Positions 13,201-25,314 of a stretch of 64,000 nt of DNA are shown in pieces. The stretch spans positions 45,845 to 109,844 of the forward strand of contig VZQC01008066.1 in assembly GCA_009823505.1 (NCBI GenBank), read 5' to 3'. The DNA comes from Rhizomys pruinosus (taxonomy: Eukaryota; Chordata; Mammalia; Rodentia; Spalacidae). Under the pieces are notes generated by a model, which was not told the origin of the DNA, searched no databases, and worked only from the letters and a program-made list of their open reading frames with translations. Position numbers and translations under genes: made by a program. Within the stretch, counting starts at the first letter, position 1. Each line of letters begins with the position of its first letter.

Positions 13201-13960
13201 GCCAGCTTGGGCTTTTACTCTCCCTCCAACTCTCTACAGTGTTTATACCACAAACCTGTTACTATCTACGGCAGGAAAACAACAGAGCCACCGAGAGCTG
13301 GAGATGGTAGGGTACCTGATGGGCAGCTCTGGACTCTGTTGCCAACAAGAAGTATCAGCAGGCTGCTTAACTGGAACAGTCCCTACTAAGCACAGAGGGC
13401 AGCACAATTACAAGGAAGGCAAATCTGGAAGTATGCCTACAATGAAGGGCAGACACAGAGAACCGACAGCTATAGAATAGGAGGAGGCCAAGCTCCTCAC
13501 CCCTGTACGGAGTTCTAAGAAGAAAGCAGATGAATGAAGGACTGCCTGAACTGTCAGCATTCATCTGTGAGAAGTCCCAGAGAAAGAGAAGGGAAGAACT
13601 GTATGAAGAATGAAAATCAAAGGTTTCTCAGAATGTGAAAGATTTAAGTCCTGACACACTGTCATCAGGTTACATAACAAAAGAAATCAAAGTCTTGTAG
13701 AACAGCCACCATTTAACATTCAAAAGAAAAAAATATGAAATAATTTGGAAAAATAAAAGCATGAATAATCTTGGTTAAACAAACGGGAAGTTTGGGGCTG
13801 GTGAGATGGCCTTGTGGTTAAGAGCACTGACTGCTCTTACAGGAAACCCAGGTTTGGTTCCCAGTACCCACATGGCAGCTAACAACCAACTCTCTAATTT
13901 CAGGAATCCAACATCCTCTTCTGGCCTCTGTGAGCACTGCACATACATGAAGGTGTACAC

Positions 13961-14005
<45 letters not shown>

Positions 14006-17000
14006 AGAAGGAGAAATGAACAAACACTGACAGCTACACAATGTAAACGTCACATCTCTAAAGCAGCTTGGGATACACATTATATGTAAAGTTCAAACAC
14101 TCAAGCTAGAAAAAGCCAAAAAGTATACCCTCCAAAGTAAGAGAAAAGCAAGTATCTCACCAACATATAGTTTACTGACTCCTACATACATAGATTACTG
14201 GTAAAACTACTGACTCTTTTAAAGTAGTTTTAGGAACAGAGAAAGCAATGCATTAAAAAAATACTAGATGATCAAGGATTTGAAAGCATAAAAGCACCAG
14301 AAGAGAGAGGAAACCAAGAAACTGGAATGGCAAACAAAACTCTCCTGTACCTGCTTCAAGCCCTGATAGCTTTACTAAGTTCTACATAAGTTTCAGGAGC
14401 AGACAGTGCTTACATTATGCAAGTTTTTCTAGAAAAATAAAAAGTAAAAAAGGAAAGAGATTCCAATTCAACTTATGGGACACTAGCAGGATCTTGTTAT
14501 CAAAACTAGGTGGGATGGGGGAGGGAGGAGATGGCTCAGAGGGTGCCACTCAAGTCTCACAGGATCCCAAGCTAGAAAGAAAGAACTGACTCCCGAGAGT
14601 TGTTCTCTGACCTCCACATGCATGCCTGTGATGTGCATACACCTTAAATGAATGAATGCATGAATCAATGAAACAAAACTGAACAAATCAAAACAGGCCT
14701 TGCTAGTAATAAGGTGTCTGAGATATTGTGTTCACCTAAGGCCAGCAAGAGAGGTAGGTTTCAATTATCAGAGCTAAAAGGTATCAAAGGAATATAAAAA
14801 CACATATAAATTATGACTATTCAAAGCAAAGATTTTTTGTTGTTGTTTTGTTTTGAGACAGTGCCTTACTATGTAGCCCTACCTGGCCTAGAATTCACTA
14901 TACAGACCAGGCTGGCCTCAAACCCACAGAGAGCCACCTGCCTCTGCTTCCCAAGCACTGGGATTAACAGCATGAGCCTGCATGCAGAGCTTGATTTTAA
15001 CCTTCTTTAAACTTCATCAACATTCAATAGTGAAATCTATTTTTCTTTATTCCTTTGTGCTGAGTTCTAACAATACATGTCAATTTCATTTTCTTTACCA
15101 TCAGTCCCAGGAAAGAAATGAGCTAGTGGCCTAGAATCAACAACACACTTTGGCCAAGGTTAACTGGCAATTGGCTATGTTTGAGGAAGCTTTTCCAATT
15201 AAAATAGTACTATTACAGACTAACCATCCTAATAATCACAGCATTCAGGCTGGAGAGATGGCTCAGCAGTTAAGAGCTCTGGTTGCTCTTGCTGACAATC
15301 TGGGTTCAGTTCCCAGCACCTAAACAGAAGCTAACAATTCTCAGTAACTCCAGTTCCAGGGTATCTAATGCCCTCTTTTGGCTTCTGTGAGCAATGTATG
15401 ACATAGATGCACTTACACACATGCAAACAAAACACTCATAAACATAAATTAAAAAAAAATTCACAGCATTAGTATGCCACCTGTGAAATGCAGAACTTAG
15501 ATCAACTTTTAGCATAAATGCTTCCATATTTAATTTCATGGTACTATGGGGAGATGAGAAAGCTGAAGAGTGAAAGACGTACCAGTTCTTTTATTCTTTT
15601 TCGGTGTCTGCTATGTGGATTGTTCAAATGACTGGTAAGATCAAATATTGTTGGTATTGCATTATCTCGAAGAACTGTCCTGTAAGGACTCTGAAAAAGA
15701 AAAATGTGTTAATTCAGAAATGGTCCTTCAGAAAAAAAAAAATTCTACACAAATGATTTCCCCAGTATTTCACCTGTCTCTAAAGTATATAGACTTGCTG
15801 GGTTATTCAGGCTACTACTCCTGTTTTTGCATTTGCCCTTCTAGAGATCTTACTGTTTTGTCCTTCCACGAGCTCAGTAAATCTACAGGACTCACAAGTC
15901 TCCCAAACAATTTACTCTCTTTTCTGTTCTGTAACAATGCTCCTCCCGCCTTACCTGCTGTCATTCCACTGTTGTTATTATTACTGAGAAGTACCAAGCA
16001 CAACGAAAATAATACTGGACCAGGACTATGAAGACCCAAGAACTAGTTCAAATTCTACCAGTGACTCATGAAGAGGCTCTAGTTAAACCAATTCCCTCTT
16101 TTGACCCATTTCTTATTCTAAATAGGTACCAGGTATTACGTAGATCAACATTTTCCAACAGAAAATAATTCACATATTAATGATAATACATAATCACAAT
16201 TCTATCCACACTAAATTGGATATTTCTAAATTCCCTTCTTGTTCCAATGATCTTTTTGTTTGTTTGTTTTGAGACAGGGTCTCCAAGCTGGCCTCAAACT
16301 CACAGAGATCCACCTGTTTCTGCCTCCTGAATGCTGACATAAAAGGTGTGTCACCATGCCTGGCTTGATCTTATCACTGAAGGTTCATCATTCTCTACTC
16401 TACCCTGCTTTGTGTCAATAGAACCCAATAGCCACAGAAGTGGATTCACATCTAATTGGTGACAGTCTTCTACAACTAGCCTAGATGACGCTGGGAAAAC
16501 AAGAAATCTATCAAGGAGAGTAATAGGTGAATAACTACTATTATTCCTGCTTGTACAATGGGAAAAAAAAGTACACTTTGAATGAAAACACTTTCTTGGG
16601 AATAGTGGTTATTTCAAAGCTGACCATTAAAGCATATGCAAAGAATATGCCAAACAAAAATAGTCTCTAAATTTTTTCACCTTGGGAAAGGAGGTTGAAA
16701 ATAGGACAGGAAAATCTATCTAAATGGAACATATTACCTTGGATTCTAGCCAGAGTTGTTGAATATATTCCAGAAATGCTACTGAGAACCAGTATTTTCT
16801 TTTTTTTTTGGTCTTTTCGAGACAGGGTCTCCCTGTAGCCCCAGCTGTCCTGGAACTCACCTTGTAGACCAGGCTGGCCTTGAACTCACAAAGATCCGCC
16901 TGTCTCTGCCTCCCAGAGAATCAGTATTTTCTAGTTCAATCTCATGCATCACAGAAAACAAACAAAGGTAACCTGATATACTATTTTGAGGAGGGGTATT

Positions 17001-20000
17001 TTGAAACATGGCTTCATTGTGTTGCTCAGGTAGACCACAATTCATTATCTTATTTGCCTCTGCCTCCTGAATGCTGGAATTATAGGCATGAGCCACCATG
17101 CCCAGATGAAATCTAGTTTCTTTTAAAAAATATTTTATTATGTATTATGAGTATGAGTGTATTGGCTGCATGCGAGTGTACCCATGTCATGCAATGCCCT
17201 CAGAAGTCAGAAGAGGGTGTCAGATCCTGGAACTAGAGTTACAGATGACTGTTAGCTGCCATTTGGGTGTTAGGATTTGAGCCTGGGTCCTCTACAAGAG
17301 CAGTGAGTGCTCTTAACCACTGAGGCATCTCTCCGGCCCTAATTTCTTTTTTCTTTTCTTTTCTTTTTGTTTTTTTTAACGTGTTTTAGCTCATTTAATT
17401 TTTTTTTAAATTTATTTATTTTTTATGTGTATGAATGTACTGTCTGCATGTAGGTTTGTGCACCCGTGCCATGCAATGCCGCGGAGGTCAGAAGAGGGTG
17501 TTGGATTCCCCTGGAACTGGAGTTCTCCTGGAATTGGAGTTACAGATGGTTCTCAGCCGCCATGTGGGTCTGGGGATCGAACCCGGGCTCCTGGGCTGGA
17601 GAGATGGCCTAGTGGTTAAGAGTGCCGACCACTCTTGCAGAGGACCCTAATTTCTTTTTAAAAATAATTCATTTAGGGGGCTGGAGAGATGGCCTAGCGG
17701 TTAAGAGCGCCGACCGCTCTTACAGAGGACCCGGGTTCGATCCCCAGCACCCACATGGCGGCCGAGAACCGTCTGAAGCTCCAATTCCAGGAGAACTCCA
17801 GTTCCAGGGGAATCCGACACCCTCTTCTGACCTCCGCGGCATTGCACGACACAGGTGCACAGACCTACATGCAGACAGTACACTTATACACAAAGAAAAA
17901 TAAATAAAATTAAAAAAAAATTCATTTATTGTTTTTATTCATGTGTATGAGTGTATTGCCTGCATGTAAGTGCACTTGTGCAATGCCCACAGAGGTCAGA
18001 AGAGGGCATCAGATCGCCTGGAACTGGCTCTTAATGGCCATGTGGGTGCTGGGAACCAGACCTGGGTCCTTTGCAAGAGCAGCCAGTGCTTTTAACCACT
18101 GAGCCATCTCTCTTGCCCTAACATCTAATTTCTTAATGATACTCAGATTCTAGTGCTGGACTAACAACCCTGAATCTACCACAGGAAATTTGGACTAGAA
18201 TTGGTTATGAACACAACTCTGGAGTAGTTTTCTACTTTCCTCATTGAGCAAAATTCTGAAAACAAAACAAAAACAAAAACAATACACATAATCAAAATGT
18301 GATATCTTAGCGGCTGAGGGGAGGGGCAAGGCATTCTAGTGAATTTTTAAAATTTAAATCTGATTTTCTCTTTTTTTTTTTAATTTTATTTATTTTTGTT
18401 TGTGTATGAATGTACTGTCTGCATGTAGGTTTGTGCATCCGTCTCGTGCAATGCTGCGGAGGTCAGAAGAGGGTCTTGGATTCCCCTGGAACTGGAGTTC
18501 TCCTGGAATTGGAGTTAGGGAGGGTTCTTAGCCACCATATGGGTGCTGGGGATCGAACCCGGGTCCTCTGCAAGAGCAGTCGGTGCTCTTAACCACTAGG
18601 CCATCTCTCCAGCTCCTAAATCTGATTTTCTAATTTGCAAATAAAGCAAAGATCAGAAAATAGTGTGAATTTTTAAAAGTGATATCTTATATTCACTTAT
18701 ATGTACACATGTCAAAAAAAGATTATACTCTAGGGGCTAGAGAGATGGCTCAGCAGTTCCCAGCACCCATATGACAACTAATAACCATCCATAACTCCAG
18801 TTTCAGGTGAATCCAACACTTTCTTCTCACCTCCATGACATGGATGCACTTACACACATGCAGGCAATATAGCCATACACTAAGATGGAAATAATAAATA
18901 AATTTTTTTTTTGGTCTTTTTGAGACGGGGTCTCCCTATAGCTCTGGCTGTCCTGGAACTCACTCTGTGGACCAGGCTGGCCTTAAACTCACAGAGATCC
19001 ACCTGCCCCTGCCTCCCAAGTGCTAGGATTAAAGGCCTGCGCAGCCACGCCCAGCTATAAATAAAAATTTTAAAGAAAGATTACATTCTAATTATATGAA
19101 CAATTTAAACTCAAAAATCAAGAATTAATCTTTGCTTATTTAAACAAATAGAACAAATTGCTAATTTAAAGTAGCTATAGTGATCTTACTCTTCTCACAC
19201 CAAAGATAATAAAATGTGTGGCCTTGCAGAACTACTCCTGAATGTTTACTAATGAAATTGTAAATGTCAAAGTAGCCAAAGCTTAAATATTTAAATGCAG
19301 TTATCATGTAATCCAGCCACCACTAGCATCTTGGTCTACATACTTAAGAACATTTTCTCACATTTGGGTTAATTTAGCCAGGATGGAAAAACCATTTGAA
19401 AAATTTCAAAAGCAAAACTAGATGGGTGTAGTAGTGCATGTCTTTAATCCCACTACTCAGGAAGCAGAAATAGGCAGAACTCTGTGAGATTAAAGCCAGG
19501 CTGGTCTACATAGTGTGTTCCAGGCCAGCTGGGGCTATAGTGGGCCCCTGGCTCAAAAAAGCAAAATCTAGCCGGGCGTGGTGGCGCACGCCTTTAATCC
19601 TAGCACTTGGGAGGCAGAGGCAGGTGTATCTTTGTGAGTTCAAGGCCAGCCTAGTCTAGAGTGAATTCCAGGATAGCTGGGGCTACAAGGAGACCCTGTC
19701 TTGAAAAGACCAAAAAAAAAAAAAGCAAAGCCTAACTCATCTCTTTACTCTATGGTCTGACAATAGTGAACTATATTTTAAATTTCTCACATTAATCTAT
19801 TCGGAATTATTCAGTTAAGAGATAATACTAGTAAAAAATGAAAAAATATACTTGGTTTGTGTTTTTAAAAATAATCTGGGATATTTTTACTTAATGTGAA
19901 GAACATAAAAACTTTTTATGTTTGCCTTTTAGACATATGAAACCTTTTCTTTTGGCTCATCATTATTATGCTCTTAACAAAGTAAGGCCAAAAATATCCC

Positions 20001-21295
20001 TCAAATATTCGTGATTAAATTGTTGAACCGGAATTGGCTCACCTCCCAATGACTTCACAAGTATCTGCTTCAATTAATTTTGAGAAATAAAATAACCCAA
20101 TCATTCTTTAGTTTTCTGATGCCTCTGCAAAATGTATCTGAAAAAAATACCAAAATAAATTGCTGCATAATAACATATAGTGTACCTTCAAAGTCAAATT
20201 TATGTCTATCCAAAAACCTAATATGAAACATTATTAATTGTACCTAATCAAGAAAATTGTAAATTCACCAAACCCTTACTAGTCATTAAACCTTTGCATT
20301 TGCTTCACTTCAATCAAATCTGTCCTGTTTTTGCTTTTCATGAATCACAGCAGTAACAGGATCGTAAAAGGTTAAAATATTAAATTATCTGGTCTAATTT
20401 CATTATAAACGGAGGCCAGAAAGGGGAAGTCTGGATATGAAAGAAGGTTTTCACATTACTTGTATGATATTGTTCCTTGTTCTATTTAGCCCATAAAAAT
20501 TAAGTGTTGATCCTTGAGAGGGCATTCAAATCATGAGCACAAGGAGCAGCATTCCTAGATCAAACTATCACTCCTAAGAAAGCTCTAGACAGGGGCTGGG
20601 GATGTGGTTCAGTGGTAGAGCACTGTGTAGGATACACAGGCTCCAGGTTTCAGCCCAAGAACCACATTAAAAACAAACAAACAAACAAAAAAAGCACACC
20701 TCAATTACTTCAAATAAAAATACCCACATTATCATAAACTTCTATTTTCTATAAATATAAAGGTCATTAACTCTGGTGATTGGGAATGGACATCAGGAAC
20801 AGAGAGGTTTAAAAAGTCAGGTTTTAAGAACAAATAGTACTAAGCATCAAACCTATCTTCAACTTAAAAGTAATAAGGTATAGACATTCCGATTAATAGA
20901 CAAAAATTTACATATCCAACCAGACATACCTAAGAGAGAACGAAAAACCAAGCCCGTCTATTACTTACAGTTCTACAGATCATAGAGGTCTCAAAGTGTT
21001 TGGCACACAGTCGATAATGTTTATTTAGTTGATCAGGTGTTTTATCTTCTAAGTCTGCTCTCCTACAATTCTCAACCCACTTCTGGCATCTATAAATAAA
21101 ACCAAAATATAATTATAGAATATAAATTCAAAATTATTTAAAAATTTACTTTAATGTTTGGACTAGGCATGGAGGCACACACACCTATAATCTCAGCACT
21201 TGGGAGGCTAAGGCAGGAGGACTGTGAATTTGAGACCAGCCTGGGTTATCATATAGGAAGACCCTGTCTCAAAACAAGAATTAATTTGGTTTTAA

Positions 21296-21348
<53 letters not shown>

Positions 21349-22683
21349 TTTTGAGGCAGGGTCTCCATGTAGCCCCAGTGGCCTAGAACTCACTCTGTAG
21401 ACCAGGCTGGCCTTGAACTCACAAAGATCTGCCTGCCTCTGCCTCCCAAGTGCTAGGATCAAAGAATGAGTTTCTGGCCGGGCGTGGTGGAGCATGCCTT
21501 TAATCCCAGCACTTGGGAGGCAGAGGCAGGTGGATCTCTGTGAGTTCAAGGCCAGCCTGGTCTATAGAGAAAGCTCCAGGCCAGCTGGGACTAAAAGGGA
21601 GACCCTGTCTCAAAAAAAGACAAAAAACAAAACAAACAAACAAACAAAAAACTCAAGAAGAGGGGCTAGAAAGATGACTCAGCAGATAACACTGGCAGCT
21701 CTTGCAGAGGGATCCAGGTTCAAATCCCAGCACCTACATAGGGGCTAATAGTCATCCCTAACTTCAGTTCCAGGGGTCCCTGCTCTCTTCTGACTGTGGG
21801 CATTGGACAACACAGGTGTACTTAACATACATGCAGGCAATACACTCATACACATAAAACAAAACAAAAATCAAGAAAAGAATTAATGTGGGACAGAAAG
21901 CCCAATTAATTAGCCCTATGTATTTCCTTATCAAACACCTAGGAATAAATGTAGTAATATATAAGACTTTTTGTTTTTATTTTATTTCTTTTAATTAATT
22001 TTATGCGTAGGAATGTTTTGCCAGCATGTATCCAAGTGTACCACAAGTGTGCAATGCCTGCAGAGGCTAGAAGAGAGTGTGGCCTCTGGAACTGGACTTA
22101 TGGATGGCTGTTAGTCTCCATGGAGGTGCTGGGATGTGAACCGGTGTTGGATTCCCTGGAACTGGAGTTACAGATGGGTTGTTAGCCTCCACCTGGATGC
22201 TAGGAACCAAACCCAGGTCCTCTGCAAGAGCAGCTGGTACTCTTAACCCCTGAGCCATCTCTCCAGCCCCTTATTTATTTAACCTATTTTTTTTTTTTTT
22301 TAGGCAGGGTTTCCCTGTAGCTCCAGCTGGCCCAGAACTCACTATGTAGATCAGGCTGACCTTGAACTCACAGAGATTCGCCTGCCTCTGTCCCCCAAGT
22401 GCTGGGATTAAAGGGGTGCAATACTCTGGCAGGCTATTTTGGGTCTTAAAAAATTGTATTGATTATTTTTATTTTATGTGTATAAGTGTATTGCCTCCAC
22501 GTTTGTAAGTGCACCCATGTAGTGCAATGCCTATGGAGATCAGAAGAAGGCATCATAGATCCCCTGGAACTGAAGTTATAGGCAGTTATTAGTCACCCAT
22601 GTGGGTGCTGGAAACTGAACCCAGGTACTCTGAAAAGGTAGCCAGTGCTCTTAACCACTGAGCCATCTCTCCCCTATTTTATT

Positions 22684-22718
<35 letters not shown>

Positions 22719-25283
22719 TCCAGACAGGGTCTTCCTGCCTCAGGGGCTGGAAGTAAAAGACATAGGCCCCTATGCCTGGTTTTTTGTTTTTAGTAAAGTT
22801 CTCTTTTAAAGAAGACATAAATAAACAGAGACACATAAGTTCATGGGTTGAAACAAATAATTTCCCCCCAAATCTATTTACTGATTCAATTAAACTCTAA
22901 TCTCAGAAGTTATGTATATATGTGTGTGAGAGAGGACAAGATTATTGTGAAACTTTTTTTTTGGTCTTTTTGAGACAAACAAATAAATAAACAAATAAGG
23001 GCCATAGACCACATATGCAAGGCTAATTAAAAATATATCAATACCTCCCAGCACTTGGGAGGCAGAGGCAGGTGGATCTCTGTGAGTTCAAAGCCAGCCT
23101 GGTCTACAGAGCAAGCTCCAGGCCAGCTGGGACTAAAGGGAGACCCTGTCTCAAAAAAAAATAATAATAAATAAATAAATAAAGAATTAAAATATCAATA
23201 CCATATGTGCTAGATAGCTTTAGTGTCAACTTGACACACTTGGGTTGAGGGAGCATCAATTGGGCAATTGGCTCCATTGGATTGGCCTATGGCCACATCT
23301 GTGGAGTATTGTCTTGATGGTTGAGTAGTGTGGGAGGGCCCAGTCCACAATGAGTGGTGCCACCCTGGGCAGGTTGTTGTGTACTGTATAAGGCAGGCTG
23401 GGCATGAGCCAGGGGAGCAAGCCAGTGAACAGCATTCCTCCATGGCCTGTGCTTCAGCTCCTGCCTCCAGGTTCCTGCCCTGAGTTCCTCCTTGGGCTCC
23501 CTGAGTGATGAACTGTGACCCAGGAGATGTGAGCTGAATAAACCCTTTCCTCCCCAAGTTGGTGTCGGTCAGAGTGTTTTGTCACAGCAATGGAAGACAA
23601 ACTAGAACACCATACTTATAAGCAGAAATAATCAACTCAGTAAGTGCATGAAAAGCATTTGACAAAGTTCAAATGACTTCATGATAAAAGTCCTGAGAAA
23701 ACTGGGAATAGAGGGGACATAACTCCACACAAGGCAGGCTACATCAAACAAGCCTATGGGCAACACTATACTGAATGGGGGAAAACTGAGAGCATATCCT
23801 GTAAAATCTGGAATGAGACAATGGGCCCGACTCTCTCTACTTTAATATAGTGCTCAAAGTCTTAGAGCAGTAAGACAAGAAAGAAAAAATTATCCCTCTT
23901 AGCATGACTATGAACTCTACAAAACGTAGATCTGGTAAGCACTTTTAGCAAAGTTGCAGAATATAAACATTAGCTTTTTCTGAGAAATTAAGAAAAATAT
24001 CCTATTTATAACAGCTTCAAGAAAATAAAACATCTAGAAACAAAAAGGTCAAAGGCCTCTATAATGAAAAAAAACTGGAAAAAGAAATGAAAGAAGACAC
24101 TAAACAATGAAAACAATGCTCATGGATTTATAGAATTAATATTGTAAAAATGGCTATATTACCATAAATGGTCTAGAGTCAATGTAATCTCCATCAAAAT
24201 TCCAATGATATTCTTCAAAGAACTAGAAAAAAAAAATCACAAAAGACCCAGAATAACTAAAGCAATTCTAAGCAGAAGAACACTAAAGGTATCATAATTG
24301 ACCACAGATCACACATAGAACCACAGTGATAGACACGGCATAGGACTGGCACAAGACTAACAAGCAGACTAATGGAGCAGAATAGAGAGCCAGAGTAAGC
24401 CCACTCAGATACAGTCACTGAAGTTTTGACAAAGGTGTTAAAAACATACACTGGGAAAAACAACAGCTTCTTCAACAAATGGAGCTGGGAAAAGTGGATA
24501 TACATATACAAAAGAATGCAATCAGCTCTGTATCTCTCATTCTGCACAAAAATAACTCAAAATGACCTAAAGGCCTAATATAAAACCTGAAATGTAGAAA
24601 CTACTAGAGGAAAATACTTCAACATAGAGGGATAAGCAAGAACTTTCTGTAAAGGACTTCAATAGCACAGGAATAACCCTAAAGGAAGCAATTAACCAAG
24701 GAAGAGAGACAGCCTACATAATGGGAGAAAATCTTCACCAGCTATACATACCTCAGACAAAGGTGGGAGGGGATGGTTATAGCCATAAAAATAACTAAAA
24801 AACAAAACAGCTCCCTAGCCAAGAAAATGAAACAGAACAGTTCTCAAAACAAGAAATACAAACAGTCAATAAAAAACTTGTTATGCTTGTGTTGGTGTGC
24901 ACATGTGCATGTGTGTGCCATATAGGTGTGGAGGCCAGAGGACAACCGCAGGTGTCGTTCTCAGAAATGCTGTCCCCCTCCTTTGAGACAGGTCTCTTAC
25001 TCCCTGGAGCTCACTAATTAGGCTAGAGTAGATGGCCAGAGAGCCCCTCCTCTACTTCAACTCTTCACTTAATTTCACTGTGGTAAGACTTTCTAAGTAT
25101 CATGTAAAAAAATAGCAATTGTGCCTGTTACTATTTGGCGGGAGATGGAGGGTAGACACGATCTCTCACAGTAGCTCTAGCTGGCCTGGAACTTACTAAG
25201 TAACCCAGGCTGGCTTCAAGCTCTCTGCTTCAGCTTCCCCAGGACAGCTGGGGCTACAGGGAGACCCTGTCTCAAAAACACCA

Positions 25284-25314
<31 letters not shown>

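Noticed and set aside
21154..21549. ORFs with long Tyr-Ile runs
   Set aside because: Translation of the (TA)n tract between two B1 elements.
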